A stretch of DNA of 52,833 nt from assembly GCF_003347595.2 (NCBI RefSeq), contig NZ_QCZK02000050.1:1-52833 (forward strand). The letters run 5' to 3'. A program made the position numbers and the translations under genes. Under the pieces are notes generated by a model. It made no database searches. It was not told the DNA's origin and was given only the letters and a program-made list of their open reading frames with translations. This document shows, piece by piece, positions 42,538 through 50,477 of the stretch (positions within the stretch are counted from its first letter, which is position 1; every line of letters starts with the position of its first letter). This stretch comes from Botryobacter ruber. Lineage in GTDB: Bacteria > Bacteroidota > Bacteroidia > Cytophagales > Hymenobacteraceae.

Positions 42538-43101
42538 TTAAACCTGACTTCTTATCCTGCTCAATGTTTCCTGACTAATGCCAAGGTAAGAAGCAATTTG
42601 CCCGAGAGAGACTCTTTGAAGAATATGTGGTGAGGTTTCCATGAGTTGTTCATACCGCTCCCGGGCCGTTTTAAACTGCATGGCCATTAGCCGCTCTTCC
42701 AGTCTTATGTAGTACTGCTCATTTATGATCCGCACAAGGCGCTCGAGGTCCTGATGCAAATCGAACAACTGGTTCAGGGCTTCAAAACGAATAGCCCATA
42801 AGGTGGAGTCTTCCAAGATTTGTATGTTTTCTACACCCGGTTTTCGGGAAATGAAGCTATAAAAAGAAGTAACAAAGTTATTTTCGAAGCCAAACCAATA
42901 GGTAATTTCCTTCCCATCCAGATTATAATATCCTCGTAAACAACCTTTTTCAAGAAAGTACAGATTACTGCAAACCATTCCTTCCTGTATAAGAAAAGAA
43001 TTTCGTGAGATCTCCACCCTCGTTAAAGCTTTGGCAAGAGCCTCCCAGGCTTCTGAAGAAATGGGGTAATATTGTGATATGCAATTGAATAGGCTATTCA
43101 T
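42538..43101 (-). CDS. Crp/Fnr family transcriptional regulator
   Basis: 187 aa. N-terminal cyclic-nucleotide-binding-like beta roll (FLIQEGMVCSNLYFLEKGCL then RGYYNLDGKEITYWFGFEN) without the cAMP-binding RxS or FNR cysteines, then a long dimerisation helix and an HTH (RVSLGQIASYLGISQETLSR) at the C-terminus. This is the common Bacteroidota type whose ligand is mostly unknown. Next to a TTGAC-N4-GTCAA palindrome. It lies just outside the left inverted repeat of the sulfur block. Confidence 0.88.
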   Translation of the reverse strand: MNSLFNCISQYYPISSEAWEALAKALTRVEISRNSFLIQEGMVCSNLYFLEKGCLRGYYNLDGKEITYWFGFENNFVTSFYSFISRKPGVENIQILEDSTLWAIRFEALNQLFDLHQDLERLVRIINEQYYIRLEERLMAMQFKTARERYEQLMETSPHILQRVSLGQIASYLGISQETLSRIRSQV

Positions 43102-43186
43102 TCAAAACTCTTTTACCTTTAGGTTGGAATTTCTTTGTTAGAAAAAAAGGAGGATGTAAAGTTAAGATAAGCATCAGAAATTATAA

Positions 43187-43211
43187 CTGTCAACCTATTT
43201 CAGGACGGGAC
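43187..43211 (+). repeat. Left terminal inverted repeat of the sulfur block
   Basis: CTGTCAACCTATTTCAGGAC plus GGGAC. It is the reverse complement of 50451-50475 with 23 of 25 matches and opens with TG as transposon ends often do. Together they enclose 7.3 kb holding all the sulfur-type genes. Confidence 0.75.
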
Positions 43212-43221
43212 AAAATTGCAT

Positions 43222-43257
43222 AAAAAAAGCCTCTCAGCGTTAACTGAGAGGCTTTTG
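43222..43257. terminator. Intrinsic terminator hairpin
   Basis: AAAAAAAGCCTCTCAG, a 5-6 nt loop, then CTGAGAGGCTTTT: a 9-bp GC-rich stem with A-tract and T-tract on the two sides, so it can work both ways. On the minus strand it follows a tRNA-3'-end-like sequence. Confidence 0.85.
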
Positions 43258-43287
43258 TGTAGACCGAAGGAGTGAATTATCGAACTT
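43256..43287 (-). other. Possible decayed tRNA 3' end (att-like remnant)
   Basis: On the minus strand GTTCGATAATTCACTCCTTC then GGTCTACA, resembling a T-loop (GTTCGA) and acceptor end, followed by the terminator at 43222. A similar arrangement is at 51657-51724. No tRNA body is present. Confidence 0.3.
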
Positions 43288-43358
43288 TTTCCACAAAGAT
43301 TTTGAGGCTTTAGATACATATTTTCAAGTAGGAGAGTAGTGTATTTACAGCTCCTGCT

Positions 43359-43610
43359 TTATATAGCACTTGTTATAACCAAATAATAAAGGTAAGTCCA
43401 GTCGGGAGTGTAATTTAAACTGACACAGTTTAAATTACACTCCCTCATATATTGGTTAGAGAAATCAACCTTATCCTCAGCGCCAGTGGCTACAAACATT
43501 TCCACATATATGAACTGTACAGAAACCAGTACTAGTTTTGTTAGCAGACCATATATTATCATCTGCATCAGGCTTTTGTCGTTGCTTGCTGTAGTGGTAT
43601 TCTGGTTCAT
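43359..43610 (-). CDS. Small membrane-anchored hypothetical protein
   Basis: 83 aa, with one hydrophobic stretch (MIIYGLLTKLVLVSVQFIYV). I recognise no family. The distal third of the frame runs across a perfect 41-bp palindrome (43404-43444), so the last 25 residues are shaped by that inverted repeat and the natural C-terminus may differ. It follows the TsdA-like cytochrome gene on the same strand. Confidence 0.4.
   Translation of the reverse strand: MNQNTTTASNDKSLMQMIIYGLLTKLVLVSVQFIYVEMFVATGAEDKVDFSNQYMRECNLNCVSLNYTPDWTYLYYLVITSAI
43404..43444. repeat. Perfect 41-bp palindrome
   Basis: Arms GGGAGTGTAATTTAAACTG and CAGTTTAAATTACACTCCC, 19 bp each with no mismatch, around ACA. It lies at the 3' end of the small membrane protein frame. 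TTACACTCCC recurs at 50478-50487 just beyond the right end of the sulfur block. Confidence 0.85.
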
Positions 43611-43793
43611 AGTCAGCCCCTTTTACTTACTATACTATACGGATGCATACTGTTCCCAGTGTTTTTGAGAATGGCTTTTTGGGTCAGAAGATTCTCCCTT
43701 GTAGTTAAGTCGGTTTATTTAAGTGTAAAGACATCTATTAATCAGTGACGATTCAGCAGGCTAACGCATAAACTTTTTGGCTTATACTACGGC

Positions 43794-44852
43794 TTACTTC
43801 GCCTGTTGCTTTGCTGCAATAATATCTTTAAACGGTCCATACTTGTGCTGTTCTTCACTAAAGCCATCAGAATATGGTCCGAAAGGATGGTCATATGGCT
43901 TCTTGGAGATGTCCGGCCAGTCTTTGCCAATGTCTTTCTTAGGACGCGGCATAGAGTTTACGTAGGCCGCCAGATCCCAGGCTTCTTCGTCGGTTAGTTG
44001 TGGTTTGTCGTAGGTAGCTCCTAGTGGCATGTTGGCTTTCACATACTTGGCAAAATTAGAGATACGGTACAAGCCGGCCCCGTCGTTGTAGCTATGTTCT
44101 CCCCAAAGCGGCGGGTATGTATACTCTGCGCTTCCTTCACCTTTTATACCCTGCCCGTCGGCTCCGTGGCAAACCTGGCACTTCTGTGCGTAGATCGGTT
44201 TGCCCAACTCGGGGCTGGCAGCATGGTCCAGCATTTCAATTTCAATTAAACCGGAGCCTTTAGGAGTTTCCCCTTTTGTTACATCCTTGCCGACCCAGTT
44301 TATATAGGCTACCATTGCCTGCATCTCTTTGGAGTCCGCCTTTAGCGGCTGGCCATTAAGGCTGCGTTCAAAGCAGTCGTTCACACGTTTTACTGCGTCT
44401 TCTTCCACACCTGATCTGGCTCTGACTTTAGGGTATGTGGTAGCTACACGGGAGTAGTTGTTGCCGAAGGTTTTGGTGCCCGCATCCAGGTGGCAGTTCT
44501 GGCAGTTAAGGCCGTTGGAGATGTGTAATACGCTACCCTCTGGCCCCAGGTACTCTGCCGTATGTGCTACCAGTTCACGGCCGTAGCGAATCTGATTGCC
44601 TTTAGGGTTGGCTGGTAGCGATGCCAGGTCAGGAGCCTTCCACATATCATCTTCAACTTCCGGGGCAGCGGGTTCGCTTGATGTACTATCTGTAAATACC
44701 TGTGCAAGGTCTGGTAGGTAAGTATGAACTGGTGTTACCCGTAAAATAACAACTATAACTACCAGCAGAATGGTTACGAAGGTACTTATTCCGACCAAAC
44801 TGGAGAGCTTTACCAACAGGCTCCCGAAGTCTTGTTCCTGATTTCTTTTCAT
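43794..44852 (-). CDS. TsdA-like dihaem c-type cytochrome (thiosulfate dehydrogenase family)
   Basis: 352 aa. N-terminal anchor helix at residues 14-38, a Ser/Glu/Pro linker, then two cytochrome c domains with haem motifs CQNCH near 117 and CQVCH near 225. The stretch FGNNYSRVATTYPKVRARSG followed by VNDCFERSLNGQPLKADSKE is the TsdA signature; TsdA joins two thiosulfates to tetrathionate or does the reverse. The anchor replaces the usual cleaved signal peptide, placing it on the periplasmic face. A CRP-like site lies 57 nt upstream. The direction of the reaction and substrate are inferred. Confidence 0.82.
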   Translation of the reverse strand: MKRNQEQDFGSLLVKLSSLVGISTFVTILLVVIVVILRVTPVHTYLPDLAQVFTDSTSSEPAAPEVEDDMWKAPDLASLPANPKGNQIRYGRELVAHTAEYLGPEGSVLHISNGLNCQNCHLDAGTKTFGNNYSRVATTYPKVRARSGVEEDAVKRVNDCFERSLNGQPLKADSKEMQAMVAYINWVGKDVTKGETPKGSGLIEIEMLDHAASPELGKPIYAQKCQVCHGADGQGIKGEGSAEYTYPPLWGEHSYNDGAGLYRISNFAKYVKANMPLGATYDKPQLTDEEAWDLAAYVNSMPRPKKDIGKDWPDISKKPYDHPFGPYSDGFSEEQHKYGPFKDIIAAKQQAK

Positions 44853-44908
44853 GGAAAATAAGGCATGATGATTTACAGTACAAGCTATCCATTATATACA
44901 TAGAATTC

Positions 44909-44924
44909 TGTGATATATGTCACA
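44909..44924. promoter_or_regulatory. CRP-like site before the TsdA-like gene
   Basis: TGTGATATATGTCACA equals TGTGA-N6-TCACA exactly, 57 nt upstream of the TsdA-like ATG and about 97 nt past the SoxB-like stop. A near-identical site (GGTGA-N6-TCACA) is at 47328. A Crp/Fnr regulator is encoded at 42538-43101. Confidence 0.6.
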
Positions 44925-45020
44925 CAACAAAAGATATTAGAAGTATTTTGATGTGTACCTAAAGCAAAAGAGCAGGAAGTATAAACCCCCTGCTCAGAAA
45001 CAAACACTAAACTAACATCC

Positions 45021-46673
45021 TTATCTGAAAGTGTAATCCACGTTAGGCAACTGCGAAAGTACCGGCGACTCCAGGTCAAGCGCTTTGGCTCTTCCTTCAA
45101 TTTTTGGAGACACAGTGCCGTTGGTTTTCAGGTACTCTTCAATTACATCGTGTACTGTATAATCCAGCACTTTAGGGTCTTTCGCATTTGGCATGCGGCA
45201 AAGTACGTGGTCTGGCTCACCGGTGCGGCGGCAGGCAGCCATGGTATACTCCTTTTTCAAGTCTAGTGGCTTACCACCTACCGTGATAGACTGCACACGT
45301 TCTCCTTTAGGTGCATTTGCTTTAAAAGTAAGCTCCATTCCGGAGAAACGAACCACCCAACCCCCGAAGCGCTCCAGCGGCTTCTCGGCGAACACATTAT
45401 GCAGTTCCTGCTCCATCCAGTTTTTTATCTGCTGGCCGGTTGCCTTACCTGTTTTTACATTCTCGTTCACAGGTAGCATGTTCCAAACGTCGCTGTAGGT
45501 AATAGGCGCTTTTCCTGATTCGTCAGGCACGATAGGCGTACCAAATCTGAAACCGTTAGATATAGCAATGTCAGCACCGGTTTTCCAGCGAACGGCGTCC
45601 GTGATCATGTTGTCCAGTGCATTCTCAACTACCAGGTAACGGTAGAGTGGGGTAGTAGTATAGCCTAACACACGGCTTATTTGCTCTTTGTATGGCGCCA
45701 TCTGTTCGTCCACAATTTTCTGTACAACCGGATCAGCTGGGTACACTTTAGGGTCTACATCTATCAATTCGTAGCGCTGGTCCACTACCTTGCCATCCTT
45801 TACTTCCAGGTCCAGGCGACCAACAAAAGAACCGAATCCGCCTGGCTCTACTACCTGCGCATACTTGCGTTTTAGTGGTTTCCGGATTCTTTCATGCGTG
45901 TCGTTGCCAAGTATAAAATCAACGCCTTCATTCTCAGGCTGATCGGCCAGGTAAATTTGCTTGGAGATGCCCAGGTGCGTTACCAGAAACAGGATGTCTA
46001 CTCCTTTTTCTTCCTTCAGCTCTTTGATAAGCGGTTGCATATTATCTTCCAGACCCTTAAAAACTAGCCCTTTGCTAAATACAGGGTTCTGGCGCACCGG
46101 TACTTCTGGGTCGTTGTAGGAGATAAAGCCCAGCTTAACGCCTTTCATTTCTTTAATGATGTAAGGAGGGTAGAGCATGGTGGATGTAGCTTCGTCGTAA
46201 ATATTTGCGCACACTACCGGTTTGCCATATGATGCCAGCACACTGCGCATTTTCTGGCTACCAAAGATCACTTCCCAGTTCCCCGGGATCAGGAAGTCAT
46301 ACTCCATCGCTTTGATTACGGGGGCAATCGCATCACCTTCCGACAGGGCTGCCACGGCGCTTCCCTGGATAAGGTCGCCACCGTCAACGATTACGGTACC
46401 TTCGGGATTTTCTGATTTCACCTGCTTAAAGAGTGTTTGTATGTTGGCTACGCCGCCGCGCTCTTTAAACACAAATTCTCCGTTCTCGACAAACATTTCC
46501 TGGTGGGGCATCAGCTGTCCGTGGATGTCTGCTGTCTGAAGTATGGTGATGGTCTCAGCACCATCGTTATTGGTTGTTGATTCGTTTTGCCCCGCAGTCT
46601 GGCAGGAAGTTACCGCAGCCAAACCAATTACCGGTAAGGCAGAAAGTATAAGTTTTTTGAAGTTTAGCTTCAT
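45021..46673 (-). CDS. SoxB-like 5'-nucleotidase/metallophosphatase family lipoprotein
   Basis: 550 aa from ATG 46673 (MKLNFKKLILSALPVIGLAA) with a lipobox AVTSC near residue 24, so a lipoprotein. Metallophosphatase motifs: QTADIHGQ, DGGDLIQGS, VTHLG and GNDTHERI, then a 5'-nucleotidase C-terminal domain. The usual GNHE reads PGNWEVIFG, with the catalytic His replaced by Trp as in SoxB (GHWE), the sulfate thiol esterase of thiosulfate oxidation. No SoxYZ or SoxAX is near. The frame extends to 46790 but the extra residues come before the signal. So SoxB-like is the better call than nucleotidase, but not proven. Confidence 0.72.
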   Translation of the reverse strand: MKLNFKKLILSALPVIGLAAVTSCQTAGQNESTTNNDGAETITILQTADIHGQLMPHQEMFVENGEFVFKERGGVANIQTLFKQVKSENPEGTVIVDGGDLIQGSAVAALSEGDAIAPVIKAMEYDFLIPGNWEVIFGSQKMRSVLASYGKPVVCANIYDEATSTMLYPPYIIKEMKGVKLGFISYNDPEVPVRQNPVFSKGLVFKGLEDNMQPLIKELKEEKGVDILFLVTHLGISKQIYLADQPENEGVDFILGNDTHERIRKPLKRKYAQVVEPGGFGSFVGRLDLEVKDGKVVDQRYELIDVDPKVYPADPVVQKIVDEQMAPYKEQISRVLGYTTTPLYRYLVVENALDNMITDAVRWKTGADIAISNGFRFGTPIVPDESGKAPITYSDVWNMLPVNENVKTGKATGQQIKNWMEQELHNVFAEKPLERFGGWVVRFSGMELTFKANAPKGERVQSITVGGKPLDLKKEYTMAACRRTGEPDHVLCRMPNAKDPKVLDYTVHDVIEEYLKTNGTVSPKIEGRAKALDLESPVLSQLPNVDYTFR

Positions 46674-46865
46674 GGCTTCTGTTGTTAAATAGTAGTACAG
46701 GATTGTGCCTAACGTTATAGGCTTACCCAGTTGTGGTGATCGATTCCGGAATAGAAATGCCTCCGTTAGAAAGAGACAACACACTAACATGAACAGGCAT
46801 GCGAGTGAAGTATGCAGGCAAAACAGGTGTATAAACTACCTTGTGCTGCAACAAACGGAAAGAAA

Positions 46866-47306
46866 TTAGCTAAGCCGGGGTGGATCGGGCTCTAAGTAAA
46901 TGCCAGGGGAGTAATAGCTGCTCTGGTCAAAACCGGATTTCTCAAAGTCCGGGTATAAGGGTATAAAAATTAAATTATCAGCTGCGGCGGTGCAGAGTAA
47001 CTTGACTGAGCAAAGCACTTCTACAGTACCTTCTTCCGACTTGTTCTTAGTGTCCGGCACTTTGTTTAGCAGCTGCTTGCTAATAAAAGTTTTAGCAGTA
47101 GGTGCCAGTAACTGTTTTTTCGTTTCTTTTTTTAAGCAAACCTTTTTCAGTAACACACCTGCACGTTCCATAGGCACGAAGCTGATGCCGGTCAGCGTCG
47201 AGAGATGTATAAATAACATCAGCATGGCCCATATGTGCAGGTAGTTTCTCAAATGCCTTTTTAAGGGAATAACGCTACAGTTGCGCTGTTCTGTTTTACA
47301 AAGCAA
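46866..47306 (-). CDS. Exported hypothetical protein of the sulfur block
   Basis: Up to 146 aa; the frame opens with TTG 47306, and ATG 47225 or 47219 could also be the start, as they precede a hydrophobic stretch (MLMLFIHLSTLTGISF) and leave about 117-119 aa. The C-terminus YSPGIYLEPDPPRLS is a pattern I associate with small exported Bacteroidota proteins of unknown role, without certainty. Divergent from the rhodanese gene; the CRP-like site at 47328 lies between. Confidence 0.5.
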   Translation of the reverse strand: MLCKTEQRNCSVIPLKRHLRNYLHIWAMLMLFIHLSTLTGISFVPMERAGVLLKKVCLKKETKKQLLAPTAKTFISKQLLNKVPDTKNKSEEGTVEVLCSVKLLCTAAADNLIFIPLYPDFEKSGFDQSSYYSPGIYLEPDPPRLS

Positions 47307-47327
47307 ACAAAACTCCGATTAACTATC

Positions 47328-47343
47328 GGTGACTATTGTCACA
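47328..47343. promoter_or_regulatory. CRP-like site before the rhodanese gene
   Basis: GGTGACTATTGTCACA is one base off TGTGA-N6-TCACA and contains the perfect inner palindrome GTGAC-TATT-GTCAC. It lies 70 nt before the rhodanese ATG and 22 nt before the divergent gene, so it could serve both. Confidence 0.5.
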
Positions 47344-47412
47344 CTGACTCTTTCCGAAAAGTGTGTTCTTGCAAACAGAACAATAATTGCAGCTTAAACC
47401 TTAACAAAAACC

Positions 47413-47805
47413 ATGAGAAATTGGATTAACGCGATTGCTATTGTTCTGCTTTTTGCCTTTGCCGGCTGTCAGCAGGATACAGGAGACAGAAAAGTAAACT
47501 TAACAGCAACAGAAGTAAAACAACTAATCGATTCTGAAAAGGAAATTGTGGTACTGGACGTACGAACACTGTACGAATTTCAGGAAGGTCATTTAGAAGG
47601 TGCCATCAACATAGATTATACTTCCCCGGGTTTTGAGCAGGAAATAGCAAAACTGGATACCGCCTCCACTTACCTGCTATACTGTAAATCGGGCAACAGA
47701 AGCGGCAGGGCAACTGCTGTCATGCAAAACAACAATTTCAAACACCTTTATAACGCAACTGTAGGTTTTGATGCCCTTAGAGCTGAAGGCATACAAACTT
47801 ACTAA
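47413..47805 (+). CDS. Rhodanese-like domain lipoprotein
   Basis: 130 aa. Signal with lipobox FAGC at residue about 19, then a single rhodanese domain: LDVRTLYEFQEGHLEGAINI and the active-site loop YCKSGNRSGRA with the catalytic Cys near 96. Such proteins move sulfane sulfur; the lipid anchor puts it in the periplasm. Three nt before yeiH-like gene, so cotranscribed. Fits a thiosulfate-using pathway. Confidence 0.85.
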   Translation: MRNWINAIAIVLLFAFAGCQQDTGDRKVNLTATEVKQLIDSEKEIVVLDVRTLYEFQEGHLEGAINIDYTSPGFEQEIAKLDTASTYLLYCKSGNRSGRATAVMQNNNFKHLYNATVGFDALRAEGIQTY

Positions 47806-47808
47806 ACT

Positions 47809-48747
47809 ATGGAAATATCAGATAAAAGAATCATACATCTCAGCTTTTTCTGGCTGGTGCTGTTGTTGATTGCGGTAACAGACTACATCAGCGCCCCGAT
47901 AGCTTTATTTACAGGTATACTTTTAGGACTGATTTTCGATAATCCGTATCCGGCAAAACTTAGCAAGGTTACCAAGTACTCGCTTCAGGCATCGGTGGTA
48001 GGCCTAGGTTTTGGCATTAACGTGTACCAGGTAGCCGAAACCGGCCTGACAGGTTTTTTCTATACTGCCTTGTCCCTTATCGTGACGATGGTGGTTGGGC
48101 TACTACTAGCGAAGCTATTCGGAGTGGAAAAGAAGCTGAACCATCTTATCTCGGCGGGTACTGCTATTTGTGGGGGAAGCGCCATTGCGGCTGTGGCTCC
48201 GGCTATTAAAGCATCTGAAAAAGAAATATCGGTGGCGCTTGGCGTGGTGTTTATCTTAAATGCACTGGCAATGTTTATTTTCCCGGTAGTGGGTAAACAG
48301 TTGCAGCTTTCGCAGGAGCAGTTTGGTATTTGGGCCGCCATTGCCATACATGATACCAGCTCGGTAGTTGGGGCAGCAACACAGTTCGGTGAAAAAGCCC
48401 TTGAAATAGCCACTACCCTTAAACTTACCCGTGCCCTTTGGATACTGCCGATGGTGCTGATCACTGGGTTTTTGTTCAAATCTGAAGGAAAAGCCAGCTT
48501 CCCGAAGTTTATACTTTTCTTTTTAGTGGCATCCCTTTTCAGCACCTTTCTGAGTGGCCTGAGCGAAGTATACGGCTGGCTGACGATGCTGGCCAGAAAA
48601 GGCTTGACCATCAGTTTGTTCTTGACCGGTGCGGGCATCAGCCTGTCTTTGCTCAGAACCATCAGTATAAGGCCTTTCCTGCAGGGGATAGTGCTTTGGC
48701 TGCTAGTAGCAACAGGTGCGCTGATAGCGGTTTACTATGTAACATAA
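47809..48747 (+). CDS. YeiH/UPF0324 family putative sulfate/sulfite exporter
   Basis: 312 aa, about ten helices, with the family motifs GLGFGINVYQVAETG, ISAGTAICGGSAIAAVAPAI and WAAIAIHDTSSVVGAATQFG. YeiH-type proteins are annotated as putative sulfate exporters on weak evidence. Linked to a rhodanese and SoxB/TsdA-like genes here, so export of sulfite or sulfate is a sensible guess. Confidence 0.85.
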   Translation: MEISDKRIIHLSFFWLVLLLIAVTDYISAPIALFTGILLGLIFDNPYPAKLSKVTKYSLQASVVGLGFGINVYQVAETGLTGFFYTALSLIVTMVVGLLLAKLFGVEKKLNHLISAGTAICGGSAIAAVAPAIKASEKEISVALGVVFILNALAMFIFPVVGKQLQLSQEQFGIWAAIAIHDTSSVVGAATQFGEKALEIATTLKLTRALWILPMVLITGFLFKSEGKASFPKFILFFLVASLFSTFLSGLSEVYGWLTMLARKGLTISLFLTGAGISLSLLRTISIRPFLQGIVLWLLVATGALIAVYYVT

Positions 48748-48814
48748 AGAAACTGGCAGTACGTACTTATTTAACATGTACAGGTACTTGTCTCATCATT
48801 AAACCTTTGTAACA

Positions 48815-50437
48815 ATGAATTTAAGAAAACATATAGGCATTCCTTTTTTAGTTGCGCCGGCTATACTTGCCGCTGCCTGTACAAACACAGCCCAAACATC
48901 AACTGGAACAAGCCTAGCAGAGGAGCAGGAGCAGAAGTCTATTCATATTCTGCATACCAACGACATGCATGGCACCTATATGCCTTTCCTGACAACAACC
49001 GGTAACGCGACTGCCCAAACCGGCGACCTAGGTCGCGACACGCTCATCACGTTTAACCAGGCAGCAAAGATTGGTGGTTTTGCCTATCTGGCCAGCGCCG
49101 TAGAAAAGGTGCGAAGCGAGAAAGGTGCCGGTAACGTGCTGCTGCTGGATGGCGGCGATACATTCGGGGATGACCAGCTGGGCAACATTACCAAAGGCGA
49201 AGCCATGATACGCCTGATGAACACGCTCAACTATGACCTGATGGCACTTGGCAACCATGATTTTGACTATGGCTTGCAGCGAACGCGGGAGCTGGAGCAG
49301 ATGGCCAAGTTCCCGATGCGTGCTGCCAACATCATAGATGAGAGTTCGCAGCAGCCTGTGTTCGGGGAGCCATACTTGGTTAAAGAGCTAAATGGCGTAA
49401 AGGTGGCCGTGCTGGCGCTTGGTTATCGCAACACACCTAAAACGGGTAACCCGGATAATGTGAAAGGGCTACGCTTTATGGTAGGGCAGGAAGCTGCCCG
49501 GAAGTATGTGCCCGAACTACGCCAGAAAGCCGATGTAGTGGTGGTGCTTTCGCATGAAGGTACAGCCGTGGATTACAAAATGGCCCGCGAAGTGGAAGGT
49601 ATAGATTTAATTATCGGAGCCCACAGCCACGATATACTGGAGCCGCGCAAAAAGATTGGCCAGACCTATGTAGTACAGGCACTGTCTGACGACGCAGTAC
49701 TTGGCGATGCAGAGCTGATCATGGCTGGCAACAAACTGGCAGATGTGAAAACGCATTACCATTGGCTTTGGAACGACAAATTGCAGCCAGACCAAAAGGT
49801 GCAGGCACTGGTAGACGAACTGCGCAAACCACACCTGAGCAAGCTAGAGGAAAACGTAGTGGAAAGCAAAGACATTATCGGAAGACAGTATAAATCTGAG
49901 AGTCCGTTTGATAAGCTGGTAGGAAATCTGCTGCTGGAAGGATATAAAGGCGATGTTGCCATTATGCCGGGAGTTGGCTATGGTATATCTCTAAAGCCCG
50001 GAATGGTGACAAGCGAAGAGATCTACAAGCTGCTGCCACACCCATCCAAGATCGTAACCCTGACCATGACAGGAAAGCAGCTAAAGCAAACGCTGGAGCA
50101 AACCGCCAAGAACCTGAAACCGGATAACAAACTGGCAGCCGTGGGTGGCCTTATCCAGACAACCGGCATCCGGTACGAAATGGATCTTACCAAACCTATC
50201 GGACAGCGTATCAGTAACGTGATGATCAAAAACCAGCCTGTAAGCGATACGCAAAGCTATGCAATTGTAACACATGGTGGCTTGCTGACCGGTTTGCACA
50301 ACTACGATGAAATAGGGAAGGGGCAGCAAATCAAAAGAACTGATAAACCACTTACCGAATTCATCATCGAAAAGCTTAAGGAAAAGAAAACAGTTACTAA
50401 GCCTGCTAACATGGGTGAAGTAACCATTAAACGCTAA
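48815..50437 (+). CDS. 5'-nucleotidase family metallophosphoesterase (UshA-like)
   Basis: 540 aa. Signal with a possible lipobox (AAAC near residue 22), metallophosphatase core HTNDMHG, DGGDTFGD, GNHDFDYG, LSHEG and GAHSHD, then the 5'-nucleotidase C-terminal domain (SPFDKLVGNLLLEGYKGDVA). Unlike its paralogue at 45021-46673 it keeps GNHD, so it should be a normal two-metal phosphatase. It ends 13 nt before the right inverted repeat of the block. Confidence 0.87.
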   Translation: MNLRKHIGIPFLVAPAILAAACTNTAQTSTGTSLAEEQEQKSIHILHTNDMHGTYMPFLTTTGNATAQTGDLGRDTLITFNQAAKIGGFAYLASAVEKVRSEKGAGNVLLLDGGDTFGDDQLGNITKGEAMIRLMNTLNYDLMALGNHDFDYGLQRTRELEQMAKFPMRAANIIDESSQQPVFGEPYLVKELNGVKVAVLALGYRNTPKTGNPDNVKGLRFMVGQEAARKYVPELRQKADVVVVLSHEGTAVDYKMAREVEGIDLIIGAHSHDILEPRKKIGQTYVVQALSDDAVLGDAELIMAGNKLADVKTHYHWLWNDKLQPDQKVQALVDELRKPHLSKLEENVVESKDIIGRQYKSESPFDKLVGNLLLEGYKGDVAIMPGVGYGISLKPGMVTSEEIYKLLPHPSKIVTLTMTGKQLKQTLEQTAKNLKPDNKLAAVGGLIQTTGIRYEMDLTKPIGQRISNVMIKNQPVSDTQSYAIVTHGGLLTGLHNYDEIGKGQQIKRTDKPLTEFIIEKLKEKKTVTKPANMGEVTIKR

Positions 50438-50450
50438 GTATAAAACACAT

Positions 50451-50475
50451 GTCTCGTCCTGAATTAGGTTGACAG
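50451..50475 (-). repeat. Right terminal inverted repeat of the sulfur block
   Basis: Reverse complement of 43187-43211 with two mismatches in 25 (positions 12 and 22). It ends in CAG on the outside. Directly past the stop of the 5'-nucleotidase gene. Confidence 0.75.
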
Positions 50476-50477
50476 GA

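Noticed and set aside
43256..43330. Functional tRNA gene on the minus strand
   Set aside because: Only a T-arm-like end can be found; no anticodon or D-arm pairing.
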